A stretch of 64,000 nucleotides of DNA from Acetobacterium sp965140355 (GTDB lineage: Bacteria; Bacillota; Clostridia; Eubacteriales; Eubacteriaceae). The stretch is taken from the NCBI GenBank assembly GCA_965140355.1, contig OZ223194.1:62001-126000 (forward strand). The letters run 5' to 3'. A model generated the notes under the pieces. It did not search any database, was not told where the DNA came from, and was given only the letters and a program-made list of their open reading frames with translations. Numbering within the stretch: position 1 is the stretch's first letter; each line of letters begins with the position of its first letter. The translations under genes and the position numbers were made by a program. Of this stretch, positions 17,215 through 25,539 are shown one piece after another.

Positions 17215-18086
17215 AGCCTGATCCCTTCCTTCAAATCTATTTTTGGCTGCCAACCCGGTAATCGATTCCCTTCAAAAGGTTTCATTACCTCTCTGGAACG
17301 ATATGGTCTTAATCCCCAGTTGATATTAAGCTTCACTTCTTTTGTTTCTTCATAAATTTTCGCAATATCTTTTAAAGGATAATATCTATCTGGGGTAATA
17401 AAAAAAGTTTCTTGAAAATGTTTTTCTTGTTTTTTTATTAACTCCATCGCTACTAAAAAAGCATCTACAATATCGTCAATATACACGAAACCAAGAAACT
17501 GATCACCTGGTGACATATCTAATTTTTCTCCAGTTTTCGCAATTCGATTAAATAAAGAAAGAATCTTCGGCCTTTTGTCATTTGGACCATATGTATCATA
17601 TAGTCTAAGCGTTAACATTCTAAGTGCTGTCGACTGTGTGTAGAATTTGGCGATATCTTCAAACGCCTCTTTTGTTGCAGCGTATAAATTCACTGGGTCA
17701 TATTCATTACCACCGTAATTTTGCCAGTTTGTTCCCGTATTTATTAAGTAATTAACAGCTTGTAGTTTCATGGCTTCAAGTAAATGTACACCAAACAAGA
17801 TATTACTTTTAAATAGTTCATCAATATCTTCCGAACGATGCTCTGATATAAATAAAGAAGCTAAATGAACGACCAGATCTGGAGAAGCCTTCTTTAAAGT
17901 ATCGACCATGCTTTGAAGGCTCTGATTATAAATATGAATGACAACATTTCCTTCCAGAGACTTTATTTCTTTAAGGCTAGAGTTTTTTCTTACAATAATA
18001 TGTGTCTCATATCCCAAACCAGCTAATCTTTTTACTAAATTCGAACCTACAAAGCCTGTTCCTCCAGTAACCAATATCTTCTTCAT
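17208..18086 (-). CDS. NAD(P)-dependent nucleotide-sugar reductase (abequose/paratose/ascarylose synthase type)
   Basis: An extended short-chain dehydrogenase that probably reduces the 4-keto group of a CDP-3,6-dideoxyhexulose. The start is taken as the ATG at 18084-18086 (MKKILVTGGTGFVG). GGTGAG lies just upstream, and the ATG is 22 bp past the rfbG stop; the 5' extension overlaps rfbG and looks non-coding. About 292 residues. The nucleotide-binding motif is TGGTGFVG, and the catalytic YxxxK is in NLYAATK preceded by NTGTNWQNYGG, a block I associate with abequose/paratose synthases. It is last in the CDP-sugar operon, and the IS66 target repeat covers its stop codon without altering the protein. 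Product stereochemistry cannot be read from sequence. Confidence 0.82.
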   Translation of the reverse strand: MKKILVTGGTGFVGSNLVKRLAGLGYETHIIVRKNSSLKEIKSLEGNVVIHIYNQSLQSMVDTLKKASPDLVVHLASLFISEHRSEDIDELFKSNILFGVHLLEAMKLQAVNYLINTGTNWQNYGGNEYDPVNLYAATKEAFEDIAKFYTQSTALRMLTLRLYDTYGPNDKRPKILSLFNRIAKTGEKLDMSPGDQFLGFVYIDDIVDAFLVAMELIKKQEKHFQETFFITPDRYYPLKDIAKIYEETKEVKLNINWGLRPYRSREVMKPFEGNRLPGWQPKIDLKEGIRLV

Positions 18087-18108
18087 CTTACTCACCAATA
18101 TTTTATTT

Positions 18109-19182
18109 TCAATTATATTTTTCATATTCAATAATTTGAGAAACTGTAAAGTCGCACAGATTTTCTTTGTTATTTTTGTATACCTTCACCCAATCAACTA
18201 CCATCTCTAAAGCTTTTTCAATGCTTAACCGAGATTCATAACCTAATAGTTTTCTGGCTTTATATGAATCGAGCTTTAAATATGAGGTCTCATGGGGTTG
18301 TTGCTGCGTATCTATTTGATAGCTCGACTTTTGATTCCAATATTGGCAAATCTGATTGACAATAAATTCAACATTCTTTTCACTATTTTTTTCAGGTCCA
18401 AAATTCCATGGACCATTAAACTTGCATCCTTCTAAGCCTAAATCCATCGCCAGTCGCAAGTATCCAGTTAATGGCTCCAGAACATGCTGCCATGGTCGAA
18501 TAGCGTGAGGATTTCGTATTAATAATTCCTTATTCGACAACAGTCCTCTGATGCAATCTGGTATCAATCGATCAAGCGCGAAGTCTCCACCACCGATTAC
18601 ATTTCCAGCTCTTGCAGTAGCTATAGCAACTTTATGAATTTTATATTGATCCGGATGAAAAAAAGAGTTGATATAGGAAGCTGTAATCAACTCTGAGCAC
18701 GCTTTACTAGTAGAATAAGGTTCATATCCTCCGAGGCGATCTGTTTCTCGATACCCCCAAAAGGACTCTTTGTTTTGATAACATTTATCGGTAGTAACAT
18801 TTACTACTACTCTAACTGATGGACAGCTCCGAACTGCCTCCAATAGATTTACAGTTCCCATCATATTCGTTTCAAATGTTTCTACCGGTTTCTCATAAGA
18901 AAGTCGTACAAGCGGTTGTGCCGCCATATGAAATATGATTTCTGGTTGAGTTTGTGAAATTGCCGTGTTTAATTTGTCACAATCACATATATCACCAATA
19001 ATCGAATTAACCCTGCTATCGATTTTACATAACTCAAACATCGAAGGATTAGTAGGCGGTTTCAAGGCATAGCCAGTGACATTTGCACCTAGCATCGTTA
19101 ACCAGATTGAAAGCCAAGAACCTTTAAATCCTGTGTGACCAGTTATAAAAACATTTTTCCCTTTATAATAATCGTTAAACAA
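18109..19182 (-). CDS. rfbG: CDP-glucose 4,6-dehydratase
   Basis: Converts CDP-glucose to CDP-4-keto-6-deoxyglucose, the second step of 3,6-dideoxyhexose synthesis. The open frame extends upstream into rfbF. The TTG at 19180-19182, 1 nt after the rfbF stop with GGAAGGTG upstream, gives the standard N-terminus and about 357 residues, the usual size. The Rossmann motif is ITGHTGFKGSWL near residue 13; catalytic YSTSK is in YEPYSTSKACSE, with VVNVTTDKCYQN nearby. It is coupled to rfbF and followed by the reductase. Confidence 0.93.
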   Translation of the reverse strand: MFNDYYKGKNVFITGHTGFKGSWLSIWLTMLGANVTGYALKPPTNPSMFELCKIDSRVNSIIGDICDCDKLNTAISQTQPEIIFHMAAQPLVRLSYEKPVETFETNMMGTVNLLEAVRSCPSVRVVVNVTTDKCYQNKESFWGYRETDRLGGYEPYSTSKACSELITASYINSFFHPDQYKIHKVAIATARAGNVIGGGDFALDRLIPDCIRGLLSNKELLIRNPHAIRPWQHVLEPLTGYLRLAMDLGLEGCKFNGPWNFGPEKNSEKNVEFIVNQICQYWNQKSSYQIDTQQQPHETSYLKLDSYKARKLLGYESRLSIEKALEMVVDWVKVYKNNKENLCDFTVSQIIEYEKYN

Positions 19183-19183
19183 A

Positions 19184-19960
19184 TTACCACACCTTCCAAG
19201 GCGCTTTACCGCTATCCCAAATCGTTTCAAGGGTATGCTTATCTCTTTGCGTATCCATACATTGCCAAAACCCCGTGTGTTTGTACGCCACAATTTGTCC
19301 ATCCTCTGCCAATTTATCTAAAGGTCCCTTTTCAAAGCTCGTCATATCCCCCTCGATATAATCTAAAACTTCAGGTTCAAGAACAAGAAAACCGCCATTA
19401 ATCCAAGCATCCAGATTTTCAGGTTTTTCGACAAACTCTAATACTGTTGAATCGTCATTAAGTCCCAATACCCCATATCTACCACTTGGTTGTACCGCAG
19501 TAACAGTTGCTAATTTTCCATGGGATTTATGAAATTGATATAGTTCTTCAATATTAACATCCGACAAACCATCTCCATAAGTTAACATAAAAGCTTCATT
19601 GCCAATATATTTTTTCACTCTTTTAATCCGTCCACCAGTCATGGTTTCTAAACCAGTATTGGCAAGCGTCACTTTCCATGGTTCCACCGATTCACAAGAA
19701 TGTATTTGCATCTGATTGTTATTCGATAAATCGAATGTTACATCTGAACCATATAGAAAATAGTTCGCAAAATATTCTTTTATAACATTGCCCTTGTACC
19801 CTAGACAAAGAATGAAATCATTAAACCCATACTTAGAATAACCTTTCATGATATGCCATAAAATGGGTCTTTCTCCAACTCCGATCATTGGTTTAGGTTT
19901 TAAATGAGATTCTTCACTAATACGTGTCCCATAACCTCCACATAGTATTACCGTTTTCAT
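19184..19960 (-). CDS. rfbF: Glucose-1-phosphate cytidylyltransferase
   Basis: Makes CDP-glucose from CTP and glucose 1-phosphate, committing sugar to the CDP-3,6-dideoxyhexose pathway. The start at 19958-19960 (MKTVILCGGYGTRISEE) gives 258 residues, the normal length. GGGGAA lies inside the end of rfbH, and the ATG follows that stop after 1 nt. The nucleotide-binding signature GGYGTRI, KPMIGVGERPILWHIM and the YGDGLSD motif are all present. Confidence 0.95.
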   Translation of the reverse strand: MKTVILCGGYGTRISEESHLKPKPMIGVGERPILWHIMKGYSKYGFNDFILCLGYKGNVIKEYFANYFLYGSDVTFDLSNNNQMQIHSCESVEPWKVTLANTGLETMTGGRIKRVKKYIGNEAFMLTYGDGLSDVNIEELYQFHKSHGKLATVTAVQPSGRYGVLGLNDDSTVLEFVEKPENLDAWINGGFLVLEPEVLDYIEGDMTSFEKGPLDKLAEDGQIVAYKHTGFWQCMDTQRDKHTLETIWDSGKAPWKVW

Positions 19961-19961
19961 A

Positions 19962-21314
19962 TTAATATTCCCCATTAAACTTTTTTATAAAAGTTTTTAT
20001 CGTATTAATCATATAATCCAACTTTTCATTGTTTAGCTCTGGATAAACACCAATCCAAAAAGATTGATTCATGATTATATCTGTCTTTGTTAACTGACCG
20101 ACAACACTATAACCTTGATTTTCACTTCTCATTTCATCAAAGCAAGGTTGTTTTGTTAAATTTCCTGCAAACAAAGTTCGAGTTTGTATATTTTGATTCT
20201 CAAGATATCTGACAAGCTCATCTCTGGTAAAAAAATCGTTCTTTTTAACTGTTAATAGAAACCCAAACCAAGATGGCACTGAATTTATACAAGGTTCTGG
20301 AAAGATGAAAAAATCCGATAAAGCTCTTAAATTATTATATAATTTCTCCCAATTTTCTTTTCTTTTATTAATAAAAAACTGAAGCTTATCCATTTGGGCA
20401 ACACCTATTGACGCTTGCATTTCAGTCATCTTCAAGTTGTAACCGAAATTAGAATAGACATATTTGTGATCATATCCGAATGGCAGTTCTCCAAATTGTC
20501 GTTCAAAACGACTACCACACATATTATCTACCCCTGATGGGCACGAACAATCCCGTCCCCAATCACGAAGCGATAAAACAATTTTACTTAACAATGGGTT
20601 ATTTGTATAAACCGCTCCGCCTTCTCCCGTAGTTATATGATGGGGTGGATAAAAACTGGATGTCCCAATATCACCTATTGTCCCCGTATATTTCCATTGG
20701 CCATCTAGTTGATATTGTGACCCTAGAGCATCGCAATTATCTTCTATAAGCCAGAGATTATGTTTAATACAAAACTCTTTGACTTGCTTAAGATCAAATG
20801 GATTCCCTAATGTATGAGCAATTATAACTGCTTTCGTTTTTTTCGTGACTGCTTCTTCCAATCTGTCACAGTCAATATTATATTGAGGAATCGTTACGTC
20901 TAAAAAAACAGGCACAGCTCCATATTGAATAACAGGCGTTATTGTCGTTGGAAAGCCCGCGGCCACTGTAATAACCTCGTCCCCAGGCATTATGCGACGT
21001 TCATCTAATAACGGTGATGTTAATGTCATAAATGCTAATAAATTAGCACTTGAACCTGAGTTACATGAATGACAAAATTTCACTTGCAAGAACTCAGAAA
21101 GTTTTTCTTCGAATAAATTGGTATATCTACCTGTTGTCAGCCAAAACTCAAGTGATGAATCAACAAGATTCACCATTTCTTTCTCATCAAAAACTCTGCC
21201 TGCATAAGATACTCTGTCTCCAATTTTATATGCATCTTTTTCTTTTATTGTTTGACTATAATATTCTTTTGTTAATCTCAGTATCTCATCTTTTATCTCT
21301 AGAGATTTTTTCAA
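19962..21314 (-). CDS. rfbH: CDP-4-keto-6-deoxyglucose 3-dehydrase (E1 type)
   Basis: A PMP-dependent, iron-sulfur dehydrase that removes the C3 hydroxyl in 3,6-dideoxyhexose synthesis. At 450 residues it has the aminotransferase-like fold, but the usual catalytic lysine is replaced by His (FYPPHHITTGEGG, His225-226), which is diagnostic. Cys194, Cys256, Cys258 and Cys266 match the family's C-Xn-C-X-C-X7-C iron-sulfur pattern (DCSCPSGVDNMC). A reductase partner (RfbI/AscD type) is known to be needed but is not encoded in this window. It follows the RmlC-like gene and is coupled to rfbF. Confidence 0.95.
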   Translation of the reverse strand: MKKSLEIKDEILRLTKEYYSQTIKEKDAYKIGDRVSYAGRVFDEKEMVNLVDSSLEFWLTTGRYTNLFEEKLSEFLQVKFCHSCNSGSSANLLAFMTLTSPLLDERRIMPGDEVITVAAGFPTTITPVIQYGAVPVFLDVTIPQYNIDCDRLEEAVTKKTKAVIIAHTLGNPFDLKQVKEFCIKHNLWLIEDNCDALGSQYQLDGQWKYTGTIGDIGTSSFYPPHHITTGEGGAVYTNNPLLSKIVLSLRDWGRDCSCPSGVDNMCGSRFERQFGELPFGYDHKYVYSNFGYNLKMTEMQASIGVAQMDKLQFFINKRKENWEKLYNNLRALSDFFIFPEPCINSVPSWFGFLLTVKKNDFFTRDELVRYLENQNIQTRTLFAGNLTKQPCFDEMRSENQGYSVVGQLTKTDIIMNQSFWIGVYPELNNEKLDYMINTIKTFIKKFNGEY

Positions 21315-21341
21315 ACTATCACCTTTCTTTCTAAAACAATC

Positions 21342-21911
21342 TCAAAGATTCATATAAATAAAATTACTCTTAAAATCATTAAAAGCAACAAAATTTTTAT
21401 CTCTTTCTGATATGATGGGGTCACTAATACCCCAAGGGATATCAATCGAATTCCACCTTATGCCACCTTCAAACTCTTTATTATATACAGATGACATCTT
21501 ATACATAACAATAGTCCCCTCTTCTAGTGATAAGTATCCATGAGCAAATCCTTCTTTTAAGTATAGTATTGAAAAATTTGACGCATTGATGTTAAACATT
21601 TCGTAATTCCCATACGTAGGCGAACCTCTGCGAATATCTAAAACCACATCTAAGATCCTCCCCTTAACACAATAAACTAACTTTGCTTGATCAAAGGGAG
21701 GGTTTTGAAAATGCAAACCTCTTAAAACATTTTTGTTAGAAACCACTATCAAATCTTCAACAAAGTTTTTATTTATTCCGTAATCATTAAAATCTTCAAT
21801 GTGAAAAGTTTTAATTGAAATACCCCTATCATCCCTAAAAATATTGGGTTCAAGCCTTAAACATCCGTCTAGTGTTGTCTTATTTACCTGATACATAAAC
21901 TCACATCCCAC
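21342..21911 (-). CDS. RmlC-type nucleotide-sugar epimerase (AscE-like candidate)
   Basis: A cupin of the dTDP-4-dehydrorhamnose 3,5-epimerase family, 189 residues (184 if the ATG at 21896 is used). The catalytic His lies in LRGLHFQNPP, and the Tyr/Trp region is in SVYNKEFEGGIRWNSIDIPW. No dTDP-rhamnose genes accompany it. Instead it abuts rfbH-rfbF-rfbG, so it probably epimerises a CDP-3,6-dideoxy-4-hexulose at C5, as AscE does on the way to CDP-ascarylose. That substrate is an inference from neighbours; a free-standing rhamnose or dTDP-sugar role is possible. Confidence 0.8.
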   Translation of the reverse strand: MGCEFMYQVNKTTLDGCLRLEPNIFRDDRGISIKTFHIEDFNDYGINKNFVEDLIVVSNKNVLRGLHFQNPPFDQAKLVYCVKGRILDVVLDIRRGSPTYGNYEMFNINASNFSILYLKEGFAHGYLSLEEGTIVMYKMSSVYNKEFEGGIRWNSIDIPWGISDPIISERDKNFVAFNDFKSNFIYMNL

Positions 21912-21912
21912 T

Positions 21913-23238
21913 TTATTTTTTGTTAATTAATTTTTTCCAATACATAACTATCTCATCACCGGGAAAACACTGAGCAAAATGATTGATTGAACTTTTAGAA
22001 TGTTCTCTTAAAATATGCCGACAATTAGAGATCTTAGATTCGGTTTGTTCTAATTTCTCTTTGTCCTTTATTAAATCGGAATTTATACTATCCTCAAACA
22101 ACTTCTTATCTTCTCCCAGACAAGATAAAAACCATTCATAGGGATTTTTACCAAAGATTGTCCTAAATTCAAATGTTCTTTTAGGTGTTTCCATTACTTC
22201 ATCATAAACTCTATTCATTTTTTCGACCGTTTTTTCTAAATTAAAAGTATTCAATACAAATGCTCTTGCATTCTCTCCGATTCTTTTTCGTTCATTAGGG
22301 TTCTCATATAAGTAGCGAATCAGTTTTCCGTAGTGTTCAACGTTATCTGCAAGCAAACCTGTTTCCATATGTTTCACAATGTGTTGCTCCGCCCCTTGAT
22401 TTAAAACAACAACTGGAATGCCTGCTGCCATTGCTTCAAGCAGGACATTCTCGGTTGTCCCAAAATGAAACGGATTTAAAGGATAACCAAATACATCGAA
22501 ACGTTGTAATTCCTTAGAAACATTATTTATATATCCAGTAAATTCAATTTTATCATTTAAATTGTATATTTCTGCATCCCGCTCGATCTGTTGTTGATTA
22601 TCTGTATCGCCCACCATAATAAACTTCATCCCTGACACATTTACCTCAGCGCAAAATTTAACAAACTCCGGATGCAGCTTGCTATAATTCAAAGTCCCAA
22701 TATAACCAATATTAAAGTCTTCATGCTGTACATATTTAAATTTAGAAATCAATGAAAAATCTCCAGCCCCATAAATGATTTCGGCATTTTTCATGACATA
22801 TTCTCGTTCTTGCTCAGACCAGTACGGATTCTGAAAACTATAGTTTGTAGTGAAAAGCGTCTTATGAGCGATTTTAGCAAACTCAAAAGGAAAAGCTGGA
22901 TAATTGCAACCTGATACGTGAGACCAGATAATTAGACGTATCGGAATTTGTGGAAAGTCACTCAGAAACTCTGCCATTTTGGGGTGATGCCACCAACTGA
23001 TTTGAACAATATCAGCTTTTAGCATTTCTTTTTTTATTGACTTTTTATCAGTCAATAAAATTATTTCTACCCCCTCTTCTTTACATATATTGATAAATTG
23101 AGTTTTCACCGGGGTTTCTAATACTAAGATTTTATGAGTGTATTGTCTGTAATTTTTTTTTGTATAGTTAACTATACTGGATAGCACTTTGCCTACGCCG
23201 CCACCCATATGAGTAGTTACATGAAGAACTTGTAACAT
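21913..23238 (-). CDS. Glycosyltransferase, GT4/GT-B fold
   Basis: A 441-residue GT-B glycosyltransferase. The N-terminal acceptor domain begins VLHVTTHMGGGVGKVL, and the donor domain has EAMAAGIPVVVLNQGAEQHI, the GT4 nucleotide-sugar motif. A charged helical C-terminal extension of about 90 residues follows. The first gene after it is the epimerase, 1 nt away, so it may use the CDP-dideoxyhexose or another sugar of the same glycan. Donor and acceptor are unknown. Confidence 0.85.
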   Translation of the reverse strand: MLQVLHVTTHMGGGVGKVLSSIVNYTKKNYRQYTHKILVLETPVKTQFINICKEEGVEIILLTDKKSIKKEMLKADIVQISWWHHPKMAEFLSDFPQIPIRLIIWSHVSGCNYPAFPFEFAKIAHKTLFTTNYSFQNPYWSEQEREYVMKNAEIIYGAGDFSLISKFKYVQHEDFNIGYIGTLNYSKLHPEFVKFCAEVNVSGMKFIMVGDTDNQQQIERDAEIYNLNDKIEFTGYINNVSKELQRFDVFGYPLNPFHFGTTENVLLEAMAAGIPVVVLNQGAEQHIVKHMETGLLADNVEHYGKLIRYLYENPNERKRIGENARAFVLNTFNLEKTVEKMNRVYDEVMETPKRTFEFRTIFGKNPYEWFLSCLGEDKKLFEDSINSDLIKDKEKLEQTESKISNCRHILREHSKSSINHFAQCFPGDEIVMYWKKLINKK

Positions 23239-23281
23239 AGTCTACACTTCCTTAATAGTATAATAAATTAAATATCTTTAA

Positions 23282-24421
23282 TTATTTGTTTGTTGCATAT
23301 AATACCGTATTCATACCAAAAATGTTCCCACTTTTTAAAAACAACTTGTACTCTGGATTCAGTTTCTTTAATAAGATCGGAATATCCCATATATGATTTA
23401 CTGCATGATAAACACAAATAGCAAGATTTGGTTTGCTTCTCGTAATGATTGATTTTGCCCCAATCAAAGCTTCATATTCTGCTCCCTCAATGTCCATTTT
23501 GATAAATGTTGGTTCAAAATTTTGAAGTATATCATCTATTGCTACACATTGCACAACCTCATTACTATTAGAATTAATTGAGCTTCCCTGAGTACCTGAC
23601 TGGAAGAATCTCGTAACTTCAGTTTTTGAATATACAGCACACGGATATAAAAATGCGTTTACCATTTTGCTACTCATTGTTTTAACTAGTGAAGCAAAAT
23701 TAATGTTATCTGGTTCAAACATCACAAGTACTTCGGGTATTATACCATGCTTCTCTAAACTTTTATATGTTTCCCCTGTTGTCGCACCACAATCGATAAA
23801 ATAATTGTACCCTCTGTCAAATTCTATATTTCCTGGAAAATATTTTTCATAATTACTTGGCGCAACGAAATATTCATTCCTTTTCATCGCATGACCTTTT
23901 ATAAAACTACAGTAAATATCACAACTTTCTTGATCTTCAAAACAAGAAAGACCTTTTAAAATATCTTGTCTATTTTCATGATAAAATTCAGCTTTCACAG
24001 TACTAGCAAGTTGATTATCGGCCGTCAAAAAAACTTCATTAAATAGCTCAATATAACTGATTATATGTGCATAACCATATGAACGCAACATTTCTTCTAT
24101 TTCTTTTTTTGCATTAGGGTTACCTACTCCAATAATTATGAAAGCATTTTTTTTTAATTCAGTTGTCAGTACGTCGTAATTTGGCAAGTAAACATTTACA
24201 CCTTCATATTCTTTTATTGTTTCTGCATTAACATCAAAAAAAGCAAATACAGGTACGTTTACTAAGGAAAGTAAATATTTAGAATAAGCGCCCCCTGCCC
24301 CAGCTCCGTAAATGATTATATGCTCACTAGTCGTTAATTTTAACATCATGTCTTTATTTACTACAGTCTCTAATTCTGCATCAAAAAATTTTTCCAGCAT
24401 TTTTATATGTTGTAAATTCAT
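23282..24421 (-). CDS. FkbM family methyltransferase with N-terminal Rossmann-like domain
   Basis: A 379-residue protein. Residues about 30-140 form a Rossmann-like domain (IIIYGAGAGGAYSKYLLSL). The C-terminal half is an FkbM-type SAM methyltransferase with YFIDCGATTGETYKS, VMFEPDN and IKMDIEGAEYEALIGAK. FkbM enzymes O-methylate sugars or polyketides, so a sugar hydroxyl of the glycan is the likely acceptor. It is clearly related to the second FkbM protein at 27325-28476 in both halves, so one probably arose by duplication. Confidence 0.85.
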   Translation of the reverse strand: MNLQHIKMLEKFFDAELETVVNKDMMLKLTTSEHIIIYGAGAGGAYSKYLLSLVNVPVFAFFDVNAETIKEYEGVNVYLPNYDVLTTELKKNAFIIIGVGNPNAKKEIEEMLRSYGYAHIISYIELFNEVFLTADNQLASTVKAEFYHENRQDILKGLSCFEDQESCDIYCSFIKGHAMKRNEYFVAPSNYEKYFPGNIEFDRGYNYFIDCGATTGETYKSLEKHGIIPEVLVMFEPDNINFASLVKTMSSKMVNAFLYPCAVYSKTEVTRFFQSGTQGSSINSNSNEVVQCVAIDDILQNFEPTFIKMDIEGAEYEALIGAKSIITRSKPNLAICVYHAVNHIWDIPILLKKLNPEYKLFLKSGNIFGMNTVLYATNK

Positions 24422-24440
24422 TAAAATTATTCACCTTTTT

Positions 24441-25430
24441 CTAACGTTTTAATTCTTCTAAAATCGATTCTGCATAACAATCAATATTATCAATTGTTGC
24501 AAAAGTCAATTGTTTGCATTCAGAGCAAACAGAATATATTGATCTATTATTTTCTAAATGTGCGATCCGCAGCAATCTGAGAGCATTACCCTTCCAAATA
24601 TCATATACCGAATCTTCTTTAACATTTCCAATAATGTTTAGATGTTCCCAATCGCTAAAACATGAACTAACACTACCATCTGAATTGATCGCCATGGAAT
24701 AGAAAATATAAGGGCAAACATTTATATTTTCAACAATCTGGTTATAGATGCCCGCATCAAATTCAGATTTTATGTCAGAGATATCGACATTATTCCAGAT
24801 TGGCACCACTTGTTCTATCGAAATCTCATCACATATATCACCAAAAATGTTGTAAAATTCGTTTTCCTCTTCTTTATGTACATTTATATCATTAGTTTTG
24901 ATTAAAACTCGACATTTACCCTTGTTTTTATAAAAATGTCGTAAATTATCTAAATATTGTTGAAAGTCAATTTTCACTCCTGATACTTCAAAATATCTTT
25001 CCGCTGAGATTCCTTCAACAGAAATATTGATTGCATCCAATCCTGCATTAATTAGTTTTATGTTCTTTTCAGGCGATAACAAAGCACCATTTGTTGTTAG
25101 GTCAATCGATTCTGCAATATCCATTTTTTTTGCATAAGAGATCATTTCTGATAAATGTTTATTGAGTAATGGTTCACCTTCTTTATAAAGTCTAAGGACC
25201 TTTAATTTTTGGGGGAATTGTCTTAAATCTTGTACAATTTTTTCAAAAACATCAAATTTCATTATTTTATGAAAAGTACGACTTTTATCTTTATTAAAAC
25301 AAAATTTACAGCTAAAATTACAGGCTGCTGATGGATCTACAAATATATGGAATGGTGTTTCAAGCGGTATAACTTCCTGAAGTGGCGTTCTTTGATCAAG
25401 CCTAACACGCTGAGACAGTTTTGCATTCAT
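24441..25430 (-). CDS. Radical SAM protein with SPASM-like C-terminus
   Basis: About 329 residues from the ATG at 25428-25430, with GAGGAGG 9 nt upstream (the TTG at 25448 covers this ribosome binding site and is not the start). The radical SAM cluster motif CNFSCKFC gives Cys37, Cys41 and Cys44. The C-terminus has CPYIFYS, SSCFSDWEHLNIIGNV and CSECKQL, a SPASM/twitch-like auxiliary cluster region with DIWKG. Such enzymes modify peptides or sugars. Location in a flagellin-glycan operon suggests a sugar or flagellin modification, but the reaction is unknown. Confidence 0.87.
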   Translation of the reverse strand: MNAKLSQRVRLDQRTPLQEVIPLETPFHIFVDPSAACNFSCKFCFNKDKSRTFHKIMKFDVFEKIVQDLRQFPQKLKVLRLYKEGEPLLNKHLSEMISYAKKMDIAESIDLTTNGALLSPEKNIKLINAGLDAINISVEGISAERYFEVSGVKIDFQQYLDNLRHFYKNKGKCRVLIKTNDINVHKEEENEFYNIFGDICDEISIEQVVPIWNNVDISDIKSEFDAGIYNQIVENINVCPYIFYSMAINSDGSVSSCFSDWEHLNIIGNVKEDSVYDIWKGNALRLLRIAHLENNRSIYSVCSECKQLTFATIDNIDCYAESILEELKR

Positions 25431-25539
25431 ATTAATTATCCTCCTCAAAATTCTTAAAGGTAATGCATAAATTCTTACCTTTATTCTCTAACCTACCCTT
25501 GTTAATTTTCGTAATTTACTCACGCAATCCCCCAACACC

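Noticed and set aside
18084..18131. Upstream start for the sugar reductase
   Set aside because: The extension overlaps rfbG, lacks a ribosome binding site, and adds residues before the standard TGGTGFVG start.
19182..19302. Upstream start for rfbG inside rfbF
   Set aside because: It would add about 40 residues foreign to the family; the TTG after the rfbF stop has a good ribosome binding site and gives the normal length.
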